In this document: positions 34,945 through 44,762 of the stretch, piece after piece
Layout of the letters: each line of letters opens with the position of its first letter
How positions within the stretch are numbered: position 1 is the first letter of the stretch
NCBI RefSeq assembly: GCF_048820975.1
Contig: NZ_JBMEUF010000001.1
Coordinates: 248,001-312,000, forward strand
Length of the DNA: 64,000 bases
Source of the DNA: Glaciecola sp048820975
GTDB taxonomy: Bacteria; Pseudomonadota; Gammaproteobacteria; Enterobacterales; Alteromonadaceae
Direction: 5' to 3'
Translations under genes and position numbers: made by a program
Notes under the pieces: generated by a model
Databases searched by the model: none
What the model was told of the DNA's origin: nothing
What the model saw: the letters and a program-made list of their open reading frames with translations, nothing else

Positions 34945-36573
34945 ATGCAGGAAGATATTAGATTCACATTATTTATAATTGGTATTGCCGTGATAGGCGG
35001 CGTGCTGTTACATGGAATTTGGACTATTCGCAAAAATAGCAAAAAGTCGACGCGTGCCAGTTTTGAATCAAAAAACTGGGAACCAGGATTTGAGCATGAA
35101 GATGACCTAGATGCCGACGTGCCTTTATATGATGACGTAGGCGTAGGCAAAGCTCGAGTTGTTTTCAATCCTAAGAGCGAACAAAAAGAAAGTGATATGC
35201 CTTTTGTTGAGCCAATAGAGCAATCCGAAACTAGCGAATCGTTAAATAAAGTAGACACTGAATTAAGCGATGAAAATGCGTTTAAACAAAATGTTGGTGC
35301 AGGGCAAATAGGCGAGGGTGAAGATTTTGCGCCAGTTGCAGGGGAATATACCTCGAATGACGCCGAACATGAAAAGCAAGAACCAGCAAAGCCCATTGCA
35401 CAAGCAAGTGAGTTTGAGCCAAGCGATCAGAGTGACAAAGTTGACGGCGTTAATGATTCTACTGTGCTAAACGAAAATGTGTCTGACACAGAGTCATCGC
35501 AACAAGATAGTGCTCAAACAGAAGTGAAATCGGAAGTTAAAGTAGCTCCCATGTACTCAAACGTGGTAACGCAGCCTAAACCTGAATTCCACAAACCTAG
35601 TATTGCTAAAGATATACTCAGTGAAGATATTGGACAGCCGCCAGAGTTTTTATTAAAAAAACAAAGTGACGAGTCGGCTTTAGAGCCTACCCCTGCTGAT
35701 ATTGACCAAGAAGAAAGTGATAAACCCATAGAGCCTGCGCAAAGCGAACAAACAAAACCCGCTCAAACAGCGCCAACGGTTGAGCCTATTTACGAAACAC
35801 CGCTATATTCAGGGGATGAAAAAGCCCCTGAGTTTAGCTTAAATATTCAAGAAGGGCCGCAAGCGCCTGTAAAAGACCCTAATAAGCCTGGCGTTGAAAA
35901 AGAGTTAAGTTTTGCTGAACAAGCTAAACGCTTTGTGCGACGAAATAAAAAGTCAGTTTCTGATAAACTGCGCAAAGAGCCCGTTATTAAAGATAGCGAA
36001 GAAGATCAGATGCGTATTGATTTTGATCGAAAAGAGAGCAAGCCTATTGTTCGTGAAGAACAGCTAGATTTAATTGGACATGATGACCATCATCACATTG
36101 AAGACAAACCCAAAGAGCCGATTGTGGAAAAAGAAGCTTACACGGGTGATCCAGTTGTATTAGTACTTAACGTAAAAGCCGATAAGAACAGCCCTATAGA
36201 AGGTGCCGCCTTATTGCCAATGTTATTAACATTAGGGTTTAAATTTGGCGAACACGAAATTTTTCATCGCCATGTAAATACTAACGGCAAGGGCCCAATC
36301 TTATTTAGCTTGGCAAATATGCTTAAACCTGGCAATTTTGACATTGATAACATCGAAAACTTCTCAACCTTGGGCTTATCGTTGTTTATGATGTTGCCTA
36401 TTGATGGTGATGCTCAGCAAGTATTCAATATGATGCATAATGCCGCTAGAAAGTTATCAGAAGAGTTCGACTGTAGAATACTTGATGGTAACAAAGTCGT
36501 TTTAAGCAAACAAAGCGTACAACAATATGTAGAACGAATTCGCGAATTTGAGCGTAAAAGATTAAGCCGCTAG
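34945..36573 (+). CDS. zipA: Cell division protein ZipA (long-linker form)
   Basis: Inner-membrane protein that tethers FtsZ to the membrane at the septum. It has 542 aa, well above the 328 of E. coli. An N-terminal TM helix (about 5-27, LFIIGIAVIGGVLLHGIW) is followed by a basic stretch. A very acidic Pro/Glu/Ser/Gln linker (about 40-300) and a Lys/Arg-rich part (about 315-350) follow. The C-terminal FtsZ-binding domain (about 400-540) starts at DPVVLVLNVKAD and includes ILFSLANMLKPGNFD and the family's FSTLGLSLFMMLP. The extra length lies in the linker. It lies between smc and ligA, with AAGGG upstream of the ATG. Confidence 0.95.
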   Translation: MQEDIRFTLFIIGIAVIGGVLLHGIWTIRKNSKKSTRASFESKNWEPGFEHEDDLDADVPLYDDVGVGKARVVFNPKSEQKESDMPFVEPIEQSETSESLNKVDTELSDENAFKQNVGAGQIGEGEDFAPVAGEYTSNDAEHEKQEPAKPIAQASEFEPSDQSDKVDGVNDSTVLNENVSDTESSQQDSAQTEVKSEVKVAPMYSNVVTQPKPEFHKPSIAKDILSEDIGQPPEFLLKKQSDESALEPTPADIDQEESDKPIEPAQSEQTKPAQTAPTVEPIYETPLYSGDEKAPEFSLNIQEGPQAPVKDPNKPGVEKELSFAEQAKRFVRRNKKSVSDKLRKEPVIKDSEEDQMRIDFDRKESKPIVREEQLDLIGHDDHHHIEDKPKEPIVEKEAYTGDPVVLVLNVKADKNSPIEGAALLPMLLTLGFKFGEHEIFHRHVNTNGKGPILFSLANMLKPGNFDIDNIENFSTLGLSLFMMLPIDGDAQQVFNMMHNAARKLSEEFDCRILDGNKVVLSKQSVQQYVERIREFERKRLSR

Positions 36574-36671
36574 CTTATATTTTTCATTGAGTTGACACTA
36601 ACCTAAGAGGCAAGCGTTCAATTATGAGCCCTTGCTTTTTTTAACAATTATATTTTAAGTAAATAGTTTTT

Positions 36672-38708
36672 ATGTCTGAAAATAGTTCAAACCAGTCAGC
36701 TGAAGCTGATATTCATCGCCTTAAGCAATCTATAGAAGATTTTAATTATCAGTATTACGTATTAGACGACCCAAGTGTGCCTGATATTGAATACGATCGC
36801 CTAATGCGAGAATTGATACAACTTGAGACAAAACATCCTGAGCTAAAAACAGCAGATTCGCCTAGCCAAAAAGTGGGTGGAAAAGCATTATCAAAGTTTG
36901 AGCAAATTGAACATGAAATGCCTATGTTGTCGTTAGATAATGGTTTTGAAGACGATGATTTGTTTAACTTCGAAACCCGCGTTCAAGACCGCTTAAATTC
37001 TAAGGACACTATTGAGTTTGCTTGTGAACCAAAATTAGATGGTTTGGCCGTTTCTATATTGTATGAAAACGGCGTGTTGATTCAGGCGGCTACTCGGGGA
37101 GATGGCCAAGTTGGTGAAAACATAACTGAGAACGTAAAGACGATAGCGAATGTACCGCTTAAGCTTCGTTCTCAAAATATTCCTTCAAGAATTGAAGTTC
37201 GCGGTGAAGTGTTTATGCCAAAGCAGGGCTTTGACGAACTTAATCTTAGCCAAAAGGAGAAGGGAGAGAAACCTTTTGCTAATCCGAGAAATGCAGCTGC
37301 TGGCAGTTTACGACAGCTTGATTCTAAAGTGACAGCGGCAAGGCCTCTGCGAATGTATGCATACTCTTTAGGCGTGCTAGAAGGCGGTGAAATTAGTGAT
37401 ACTAGTAGCCATAGTGAACGGTTGGCCTACCTTGGTAAGTTGGGTTTGCCTTTGTGCAAAGAAACTAGCGTTGCTAAAGGCGCACAGGCTTGTTTAGATT
37501 ACTTTAGAAAAATAGGTGAATTAAGAAATGACCTAAGCTACGACATAGATGGCGTAGTATTCAAAGTAAATGACATTGCGTTACAGCAACGCTTGGGTTT
37601 TGTATCTAAAGCTCCTAGGTGGGCGATGGCGCAAAAATTTCCTGCTCAAGAAGAGTTAACCGTGCTTAATGATGTTGAGTTTCAAGTGGGTAGAACCGGC
37701 GCAATTACGCCTGTAGCACGATTAGAACCGGTGTTTGTAGGCGGGGTTACCGTATCTAATGCCACCTTGCATAACCAAGATGAAATAGCTCGTTTAGGGA
37801 TAAAAATTGGCGACACGGTTGTTATTAGAAGGGCAGGTGACGTGATTCCACAAATTGTGTCTGTAATATTGGATAAACGCCCTGAAACAGCCAAAGATAT
37901 AGAGTTTCCGAGTCATTGCCCTGAGTGTAACTCTCATGTTGAACGAATTGAAAATGAAGCCGTAATTCGTTGTACCGGCGGACTTGTATGCTCAGCTCAG
38001 CGCAAACAGGCTATTAAGCATTTTGCGTCGCGTAAAGCTTTCGATATCGAAGGTTTAGGTGACAAAATTGTTGACCAATTAGTTGATGCAGAACTGATAA
38101 AAGATCCCTCTGATATTTTTAAATTAACACTCAGCCCCTTAGTGAGCTTAGAACGCTTCGGGGATAAATCTGCGGTTAATCTACTGCGCTCAATTGATGC
38201 TGCTAAAAGTACGAGCTTAGCTAAATTTTTATATTCATTAGGCATACGCGAAGTAGGTGAATCTACGGCGCGTAACTTAGCCTTGCATTTTTTAAGCTTA
38301 GAAAAAATTATAGCCGCTAACGAAGAAGCATTGAAAGATGTACAGGATGTAGGGGCTATTGTTGCCACGCATATTTATGAATTTTTTAATGAACCAGCCA
38401 ACGTAGTTATTATTGAAAAGCTACTTAGCGCAGGTGTTAACTGGCCTGACATAACACCGCCTAGTGCAGATGCTCAGCCAATGCTAGGTAAAACGGTTGT
38501 GTTAACCGGCACACTACAACAAATGGGGCGTGCTGAAGCAAAAGCAAAACTACAAGACTTAGGCGCTAAAGTTTCAGGCAGTATTTCAGCTAAAACTGAT
38601 TTATTAGTGGCGGGTGAGAAAGCGGGCTCTAAGCTAACGAAAGCCAGTGAATTAGGGATTGAAACCTGGGATGAACAAGCTTTTGTTGATTACTTAGCCA
38701 GCTTATAG
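36672..38708 (+). CDS. ligA: NAD-dependent DNA ligase LigA
   Basis: Seals nicks in replication and repair using NAD. It has 678 aa (E. coli 671). The N-terminal Ia domain contains YYxxDxPxxxDxxYD, here YYVLDDPSVPDIEYDRL. The adenylated Lys lies in CEPKLDG (about residue 121). The OB domain, a zinc finger (HCPECNSHVER to CTGGLVCSAQ, four Cys) and HhH repeats follow. The C-terminal BRCT domain (about 596-678) starts with MLGKTVVLTGTL. All expected domains are present. It follows zipA by 98 nt. Confidence 0.98.
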   Translation: MSENSSNQSAEADIHRLKQSIEDFNYQYYVLDDPSVPDIEYDRLMRELIQLETKHPELKTADSPSQKVGGKALSKFEQIEHEMPMLSLDNGFEDDDLFNFETRVQDRLNSKDTIEFACEPKLDGLAVSILYENGVLIQAATRGDGQVGENITENVKTIANVPLKLRSQNIPSRIEVRGEVFMPKQGFDELNLSQKEKGEKPFANPRNAAAGSLRQLDSKVTAARPLRMYAYSLGVLEGGEISDTSSHSERLAYLGKLGLPLCKETSVAKGAQACLDYFRKIGELRNDLSYDIDGVVFKVNDIALQQRLGFVSKAPRWAMAQKFPAQEELTVLNDVEFQVGRTGAITPVARLEPVFVGGVTVSNATLHNQDEIARLGIKIGDTVVIRRAGDVIPQIVSVILDKRPETAKDIEFPSHCPECNSHVERIENEAVIRCTGGLVCSAQRKQAIKHFASRKAFDIEGLGDKIVDQLVDAELIKDPSDIFKLTLSPLVSLERFGDKSAVNLLRSIDAAKSTSLAKFLYSLGIREVGESTARNLALHFLSLEKIIAANEEALKDVQDVGAIVATHIYEFFNEPANVVIIEKLLSAGVNWPDITPPSADAQPMLGKTVVLTGTLQQMGRAEAKAKLQDLGAKVSGSISAKTDLLVAGEKAGSKLTKASELGIETWDEQAFVDYLASL

Positions 38709-38727
38709 CTAGGCTAAGTAACAATCA

Positions 38728-39255
38728 TTAATCTTTATTTACACGTTTTGCGTGCGCTCTTTTTCTCCAAGCTCTGGCCACAGAGCTTTTCCACACCCAA
38801 TCTAGTCCAAAATATCCTATAGCGGCAAACACCACCGAGCATATTGCACAACCCACTACAAATGCAGGGCCTATAGTAGTAATAGATTCACTTAGCCATG
38901 TCCAACTTAACTGAAATTTAAAGTCAGTCATTTCAGTCCCAAGTACAGTACTTCCCAACAAATAAGCCGAGTAATATATAGGAGGCATAGTGAGCGGGTT
39001 AGTGATCCACACAGCGGCTACTGATAAAGGTAAATTCACTCTAAATGGGATTGCGAGGGCTGCGGCAAATACCATTTGAAATGGTACTGGCCAAAACGCA
39101 AAAAATAAACCAATCGCAAACGCTCCTTTCGCTGAGCGTCTATTTAAATGCCATAAATTTGGGTCATGCAATAAAGAGCCAAACATTTTTAAAGACTTGT
39201 TTGTTTTAACTTTATTGTGATCAGGTAAATAACGTCGGATAAACTTTTTCGGCAT
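38728..39255 (-). CDS. DUF2062 family membrane protein
   Basis: A 175-aa inner-membrane protein of the DUF2062 family. It has a basic N-terminus (about 1-40) and three hydrophobic segments (about 43-68, 75-100 and 135-160). The family motif GLFFAFWPVPFQMVFAAALA is followed by NLPLSVAAVWITNPLTMPPIYY. The C-terminal tail is Arg/Lys-rich. Its function is unknown; it often lies beside comEC and msbA in gammaproteobacteria. It is convergent with ligA and divergent from comEC, with a 30-nt spacer. Confidence 0.87.
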   Translation of the reverse strand: MPKKFIRRYLPDHNKVKTNKSLKMFGSLLHDPNLWHLNRRSAKGAFAIGLFFAFWPVPFQMVFAAALAIPFRVNLPLSVAAVWITNPLTMPPIYYSAYLLGSTVLGTEMTDFKFQLSWTWLSESITTIGPAFVVGCAICSVVFAAIGYFGLDWVWKSSVARAWRKRAHAKRVNKD

Positions 39256-39285
39256 AATGAGTACGGCTTTTATGGGTTCCTAAAG

Positions 39286-41610
39286 ATGACGGTTAGTGAA
39301 AAATTAATGCTGGGATTTACTAGTATATTCCTGAGCAGTGCATTATGGCCTAATTTGCCGAAAATTTCACTGCTTGCGTTAATCATATTGATATTATTTC
39401 TTCTACTTAGGTATAGGTCCTTATTTTTGGTCTGCGGGGGTATCTTAGGACTGGTTTGGGCAACATTGGCCGCAAACTACTATCTTCACTGGCAATTGCC
39501 TTCCAAATACTACCAACAAAACGTAATTGTAGAAGGATTTGTTGACAGTATTGTGTCAAAACAAAGCGGTGATACAGAATCAAGTTACTTTAATTTTAAA
39601 GCGTCCAAAGTCGGTAAGCGTGAATTAATCTTTACGCCACGTATTAGGGTGTCGTGGTTTAAACCATTAAAAGAGCTTAAACAAGGGCAGCAGTGGCGCT
39701 TATTTGTAAAACTGAAACGCCCAGTAGGGCTGGCAAATAAAGCTGGATTTAATTATCAAAAGTGGTTGGTTAGCCAAAATATTGTGGCAACGGCCTACGT
39801 GAAAGCGAGTCCCTCAAACACCTTAATCAATAATAGTGTTTCTTATCGCCAAGCCAATATAGATAACTTGCTCAACTATAATTTACCCATGCAGAAGTGG
39901 GTGTTGGCCCTTATGTATGGTGAGCGTAGTTTATTAGAGCCACAAGATTGGCAGTTATTGCAAAATACCGGAACTGCGCATCTTTTTGCCATATCGGGAA
40001 TGCACTTAGGTATTGTTTTTAGTGTTATGTTGCTGGTCAATAAAGGGTTATTCCTAGCTCGTGCAACGATGCTATCTCACTGCGGCATACAAATAAACCG
40101 CAAACCATTACATTTCATTTTATCGTTAGGTGTTTGTATTATTTATGCATATTTCGCTGGCTTTCAAATACCTGTTTTGCGAGCATTAATTGGCTTGGCC
40201 GTAATTGCTTTACTCATCCTTATGGGGCTGTTTTGGCGCTGGCAAGCAAGTATACTAAGTTTGTTAAGCATATTTATACTGCTTTTCCCTTTTGCCCCAT
40301 TGGGTATGAGTTTTTGGTTTAGTTTTATTGCAGTATGCCTCATTTGGTTTTTTATGTGGCGTTGGCCATTGAATAATCGCTCAAACAAGGTATCAACAGT
40401 GTGGCGTGTATTTGCATATGGTTTCGCACTACAAGTGTTTTTATCCATTAGCACTATTCCCATGACCGCACTGGCATTTGACTCCATCCCATATATATCC
40501 TTATTCGCGAATATATTTGCCATCCCCATTGTAAGCCTGATTTTAGTTCCATTGTGCCTTTTATGCGCAGCGCTTATTGCTTTTGGTTTCCAAGTTCACG
40601 GCATTTTATTGCTTATTGATGGCATATTTGAATTTACCGTTGATGTTCTTAGTCAGTTTCAGCGCTACGAAGCGCTTGATACAGCGTCTTATGCCATAAA
40701 CAGTGTAATAATTATGTTAGGTGCTTTATTAGCGCTTTTAGTGCTACTACCTAACACAAAAGCGCGAGTGCCGTTAATTGCTTCGTCGATACTCACGCTT
40801 TTCACCTTTGTAATATTGAATAATGAAAAGCCGAAACAGGGCCAATGGCAATTGAGCGTATTTGATGTGGGGCAGGGAAGTGCCATGGTGATCCAAAGCA
40901 ATAACGCCTATTTAGTCTACGATACTGGCCCGTCTTTCAAAGGTTCGTTTAGCATGGCAGAGGCGGTGCTAATGCCATACTTCAAAAGTAAGGGTTACCC
41001 GCCTATTGATAAATTAGTGTTGAGCCATCTTGATAATGACCATGCGGGAGGTAGGCAAATTTTACTGAATAATTTATCAATTAAAGACGTAATAAGCCCT
41101 TTGGATGTCTGCAATGCAGGAAATAACTTTATTTGGCAAGGCTTGAGCTTTACTATTTTGTGGCCACTTAAATCAGTATCAGGTGAAGAGAACTCACACA
41201 GTTGTGTGATTAAAATTGATGATGGCCACCATTCAGTATTATTAAGTGGTGATATTGAAAAGCCAACTGAGCAAGCTATGCTGGCGAAATATACAAAAAA
41301 TGAGTTAAATGCGTCAGTTTTATTGGCCCCGCATCATGGCAGTATAAGCTCATCTACTGCGCCTTTTGTGGCGGCGGTTGAGCCTGAATATGTGGTGTTT
41401 ACATCTGGCTTCGCAAACCGCTGGGGCTTCCCGCATTCCTTGGTACTGAAGCGATACACCAATGTAGGTGCTTATAAGGCAACCACAGGCACTGATGGCC
41501 AAATCACTTTTAATTTTTCACCCAAAGGCATAAACATGAGCCGATATCGGACAGATGAATTCAAGCGCTGGTATTTCAAGGCCCCAAGTGAAGCCAGTAA
41601 TAAGATGTGA
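39286..41610 (+). CDS. comEC: DNA internalisation competence protein ComEC/Rec2
   Basis: Forms the inner-membrane channel through which single-stranded DNA enters during natural transformation. It has 774 aa. N-terminal TM segments are followed by an OB-like soluble domain (about 75-175). The competence domain (about 210-490) begins with the conserved HLFAISGMHLGI motif and contains many TM helices. The C-terminal metallo-beta-lactamase-like domain (about 515-740) has LSHLDNDHAGG and APHHGS, the metal-binding motifs. It appears intact with no frameshift. Presence of comEC alone does not prove competence. It lies upstream of msbA, the common gammaproteobacterial order. Confidence 0.95.
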   Translation: MTVSEKLMLGFTSIFLSSALWPNLPKISLLALIILILFLLLRYRSLFLVCGGILGLVWATLAANYYLHWQLPSKYYQQNVIVEGFVDSIVSKQSGDTESSYFNFKASKVGKRELIFTPRIRVSWFKPLKELKQGQQWRLFVKLKRPVGLANKAGFNYQKWLVSQNIVATAYVKASPSNTLINNSVSYRQANIDNLLNYNLPMQKWVLALMYGERSLLEPQDWQLLQNTGTAHLFAISGMHLGIVFSVMLLVNKGLFLARATMLSHCGIQINRKPLHFILSLGVCIIYAYFAGFQIPVLRALIGLAVIALLILMGLFWRWQASILSLLSIFILLFPFAPLGMSFWFSFIAVCLIWFFMWRWPLNNRSNKVSTVWRVFAYGFALQVFLSISTIPMTALAFDSIPYISLFANIFAIPIVSLILVPLCLLCAALIAFGFQVHGILLLIDGIFEFTVDVLSQFQRYEALDTASYAINSVIIMLGALLALLVLLPNTKARVPLIASSILTLFTFVILNNEKPKQGQWQLSVFDVGQGSAMVIQSNNAYLVYDTGPSFKGSFSMAEAVLMPYFKSKGYPPIDKLVLSHLDNDHAGGRQILLNNLSIKDVISPLDVCNAGNNFIWQGLSFTILWPLKSVSGEENSHSCVIKIDDGHHSVLLSGDIEKPTEQAMLAKYTKNELNASVLLAPHHGSISSSTAPFVAAVEPEYVVFTSGFANRWGFPHSLVLKRYTNVGAYKATTGTDGQITFNFSPKGINMSRYRTDEFKRWYFKAPSEASNKM

Positions 41611-41694
41611 AATTAGTCATAGGCAAAGCAATAAGTTAGTGTATCTATTGGAAATTAGGTAGAATATGCAAAGATTTAATAACATGCGTAGTTT

Positions 41695-43467
41695 ATGCCA
41701 AAAAATAATGTAGCCTCTGATCCACTTGAACCAAAGTCTCGCGTAACGGTGAGTCGTTTTCTCAAGTACATCAAACCTTTCCGATTCCTTTTTCTTATTT
41801 CTATTATAGGCATGATTGGCTATGCCTTAGTTGATGTGTATGTGTTATCACAAATTGAGCCACTTATTGACAATAGCCTTCGTGACGGTGATTACGACTT
41901 TCTAAAGTTGGCTGCTTATTTCATTGTGCCGCTGTTCATTCTTCGTGGAGTCTTTAACTTTATGGGCACTTACACACTTGAATATATTGGCACACAAGTG
42001 GTTAAAAAGATGCGCCAAGAACTGTTTGATAAATTCATTCATTTGCCAGTTGAATTTCATGATCATCATTCGTCGGGCAGCTTAATCTCCAAAATAATTT
42101 ATGACACTGAACAGGTGCGAGCTGCTTCAGGAAAAGCCTTACTAACTTTAGTACGTGAAGGTATGTTTGTAGTGGGTTTAATAGTCGCTATGTTTATTGC
42201 CTCATGGAAATTGTCTATTATATTTCTATTAATAGGCCCATTGGTGGCCGTGATTGTTACTTTTGTAAGTAAACGATTTCGTAAGGTCAGTAAAGCTATT
42301 CAACAAGCAATGGGGTCTTTAACCTCTAGTGTTGAAGAGGCTGTAAAAGGCCATAAAGTGGTATTGATGAGTGACGCTCAAGCCTTAGAGGCCAGCAAAT
42401 TTGAGCAAAAAAACAATCAAAATCGCTTACAAAATATGAAGCTCGTAACTTCACAAATACTTAGCGTTTCAAGTATACAAATAATAGCCTCAATTGCTTT
42501 AGCATTTGTACTCTATGCGGCTAGTTTGCCTAGCATGGTTGAAGAATTAACCCCGGGAATCTTTATAAAAGTAGTGCTATTTATGGTGATGCTACTAAAA
42601 CCTTTGAAAGCGCTCACCACGGTAAATACTCAGTTTCAAAAAGGTATGGCCGCCTGCGGAAGCATTTTTGAAATACTTGATCAAGAGAACGAAAAAGACA
42701 CAGGTAAAATTGACTTAGGTAAATCCAAAGGCGCGATCAGTTTAAAAAATGTTACTTTTACTTATCCAAGTAAAAAAAGCCCTGCCATTAAAAATGTTAG
42801 TTTTGACGTTAAGCCGGGGCAAACTATTGCATTAGTGGGGCGTTCGGGTAGTGGCAAATCAACACTTTCTAGTTTGTTAACCCGCTTTTACGCTCCGGAT
42901 TCAGGTGAAATTTTGCTAGACGGCGTAAACACAAATGACATTAGTTTAAGAAGCATTCGTAAACAATTCGCTTTAGTATCCCAACAGGTAGTGTTATTTA
43001 ATGACACTATTGCCAATAACATCGCTTATGGCAAGCAGGAAGAAGTGAGCCGAGAGCAAATTATTGAAGCTGCCAAAATAGCGCACGTAACAGATTTTGT
43101 AGAACAGCAAGAGAATGGGTTTGATACCTTAGTAGGTGAAAATGGTTTAATGCTATCAGGCGGTCAGCGACAAAGAATCGCAATTGCAAGAGCCATTTTA
43201 GCCGATGCGCCCATTCTAATTTTAGATGAAGCTACTTCAGCCCTTGATACCGAATCAGAAAAATTTATTCAACACGCTTTGGATGAATTGCAGCGTACCC
43301 GTACTTCGATTGTGGTGGCGCATCGTTTATCAACCATTGAAAACGCAGATGTGATTATGGTGGTTGAACAAGGTGAGGTACTTGAAATGGGTGATCATCA
43401 ATCATTGTTAGCAAAAGGTGGTATGTACAAAACCTTGCACGACATGCAGTTCTCAGCAGATATTTAG
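41695..43467 (+). CDS. msbA: Lipid A export ABC transporter MsbA
   Basis: Half-transporter with fused TM and ATPase domains that flips lipid A-core across the inner membrane. It has 590 aa. Six TM helices (about 20-320) precede the nucleotide-binding domain: Walker A GRSGSGKST (about 383-391), Q-loop, signature LSGGQRQR (about 488-495), Walker B ILILDEAT (about 507-514) and the H-loop in VVAHRLST. It functions as a homodimer. A TAGAAT element upstream could serve as a -10. It is followed by lpxK 9 nt later, as in E. coli msbA-lpxK. Confidence 0.97.
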   Translation: MPKNNVASDPLEPKSRVTVSRFLKYIKPFRFLFLISIIGMIGYALVDVYVLSQIEPLIDNSLRDGDYDFLKLAAYFIVPLFILRGVFNFMGTYTLEYIGTQVVKKMRQELFDKFIHLPVEFHDHHSSGSLISKIIYDTEQVRAASGKALLTLVREGMFVVGLIVAMFIASWKLSIIFLLIGPLVAVIVTFVSKRFRKVSKAIQQAMGSLTSSVEEAVKGHKVVLMSDAQALEASKFEQKNNQNRLQNMKLVTSQILSVSSIQIIASIALAFVLYAASLPSMVEELTPGIFIKVVLFMVMLLKPLKALTTVNTQFQKGMAACGSIFEILDQENEKDTGKIDLGKSKGAISLKNVTFTYPSKKSPAIKNVSFDVKPGQTIALVGRSGSGKSTLSSLLTRFYAPDSGEILLDGVNTNDISLRSIRKQFALVSQQVVLFNDTIANNIAYGKQEEVSREQIIEAAKIAHVTDFVEQQENGFDTLVGENGLMLSGGQRQRIAIARAILADAPILILDEATSALDTESEKFIQHALDELQRTRTSIVVAHRLSTIENADVIMVVEQGEVLEMGDHQSLLAKGGMYKTLHDMQFSADI

Positions 43468-43476
43468 ACGCACATC

Positions 43477-44490
43477 ATGAGTCTTCAAAACGCGTGGTAT
43501 ACAAAACAAAAATGGGTGTGGATCTTAGCGCCATTCACTTTATTGTTTTGGTGTATATCTAGCTTGCGCAGAGCGTCTTTTAAATTAGGTTTTAAGCGCA
43601 TTAAGCGCTCACGGCTGCCGGTAATAATTGTAGGGAATATAAGTGTTGGCGGCAATGGCAAAACACCCGTTACCTTGGCGCTGGTAGAGTATTTGCAGTC
43701 ACAAGGCCACACACCTGCAGTATTATCGCGAGGCTATGGCGGTTCACAAACTACATTCCCTCACTTATTAACACCGCGTTGTAAGCCCAGTGTAGTAGGC
43801 GATGAACCTGCGCTTATGGCGAAACGCTTAAATTGCCCTATTGTAATTGACCCAAAGCGGGCGCGCGGCAGTGAATACATTGAACAGCATACGAAAGCGA
43901 GTGTAATTATTTGTGATGACGGCTTACAACACTACGCTTTAGCACGCAGTATTGAATTGTGTGTTCTTGATAAGCGCGGTATAGGAAATGGCTATTTGCT
44001 TCCAATGGGCCCATTACGTGAAGGAGCGTGGCGTTTAAATTCGGTTGACGCTTGCATATTAAATGCAAATGAAGAAGAAAACGCGCTGGTGAATAAGTTA
44101 AGTTCGGTGCGTTCTCCGTTATTTACTATGGCGCTAAAAGCGACGAGTTGGGTCAATGTTGCGAGTAATGAACGAAGAAGCCTTCAAGATTTCAGTTTAG
44201 AAGGCAAAAATGTAGCCGCCTTGGCGGGTATTGGTGATCCTAAGCGTTTTTTTAGCACTTTGCACAATATCGGAATTATGCCAAGCAAGGAAATTTCGCT
44301 ACCTGACCACCATCATTTTCAAGCAAGCGATGTCCCATCAGGATATACTGTGCTTATGACAGAGAAAGACGCAATTAAATGCGCCAATATTGCGCATAGT
44401 GATTGCTGGTATTTGCAGGTAAATGCAGTATTACCCGAAACCTTTTATGCGTTTTTACAAACCAAACTCGCACAAGAAACTTATAAATAA
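43477..44490 (+). CDS. lpxK: Tetraacyldisaccharide 4'-kinase LpxK
   Basis: Phosphorylates the 4' position of the lipid A disaccharide precursor at the inner-membrane face. It has 337 aa. The N-terminal hydrophobic helix (about 15-32) fits a membrane anchor. The P-loop NISVGGNGKTP lies at about 53-63, and the second motif VICDDGLQHYAL at about 147-158. The C-terminal half contains LPDHHHF and MTEKDAIKC, both family signatures. It sits between msbA and a Trm112-like gene, with the Kdo gene kdsB nearby, so this is a lipid A/Kdo unit. Confidence 0.97.
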   Translation: MSLQNAWYTKQKWVWILAPFTLLFWCISSLRRASFKLGFKRIKRSRLPVIIVGNISVGGNGKTPVTLALVEYLQSQGHTPAVLSRGYGGSQTTFPHLLTPRCKPSVVGDEPALMAKRLNCPIVIDPKRARGSEYIEQHTKASVIICDDGLQHYALARSIELCVLDKRGIGNGYLLPMGPLREGAWRLNSVDACILNANEEENALVNKLSSVRSPLFTMALKATSWVNVASNERRSLQDFSLEGKNVAALAGIGDPKRFFSTLHNIGIMPSKEISLPDHHHFQASDVPSGYTVLMTEKDAIKCANIAHSDCWYLQVNAVLPETFYAFLQTKLAQETYK

Positions 44491-44507
44491 TTCGAAACGG
44501 AGAAAAC

Positions 44508-44714
44508 ATGGCTTTTGATAAAAAGTTACTCGATATCATTGCTTGCCCAGTCTGTAAAGGGCAACTTGTATTAACCACGTTACCCGAGCGATCTGAGCAA
44601 GAATTGGTATGCAAATTTGATAAACTTGCCTATGCAATAAAAGACAATATCCCTGTATTGCTTGAAACCGAAGCGCGTGAAATAAGCTTAAGCGAATATG
44701 AGTCGCTGAAGTAA
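44508..44714 (+). CDS. ycaR: Trm112-like protein (YcaR family)
   Basis: A 68-aa protein of the Trm112/YcaR family. The pattern FDKKLLDIIACPVCKGQL has Cys13 and Cys16 of the zinc-knuckle pair. A later single Cys (ELVCKFDKLAY) precedes the family motif GIPVLL, here NIPVLLETEAR. Trm112 proteins activate methyltransferases in eukaryotes; the bacterial role is not settled. It lies between lpxK and kdsB, the conserved place, with GGAG ahead of the ATG. Confidence 0.94.
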   Translation: MAFDKKLLDIIACPVCKGQLVLTTLPERSEQELVCKFDKLAYAIKDNIPVLLETEAREISLSEYESLK

Positions 44715-44762
44715 CATTTCAGTACCATGCTAATTAAACATTGTTATTCATAAGGATATAGT

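Noticed and set aside
34803..35396. 197-aa minus-strand frame across the smc/zipA joint
   Set aside because: Antisense shadow; Ser/Cys/Pro-rich with no domain and it overlaps two real genes.
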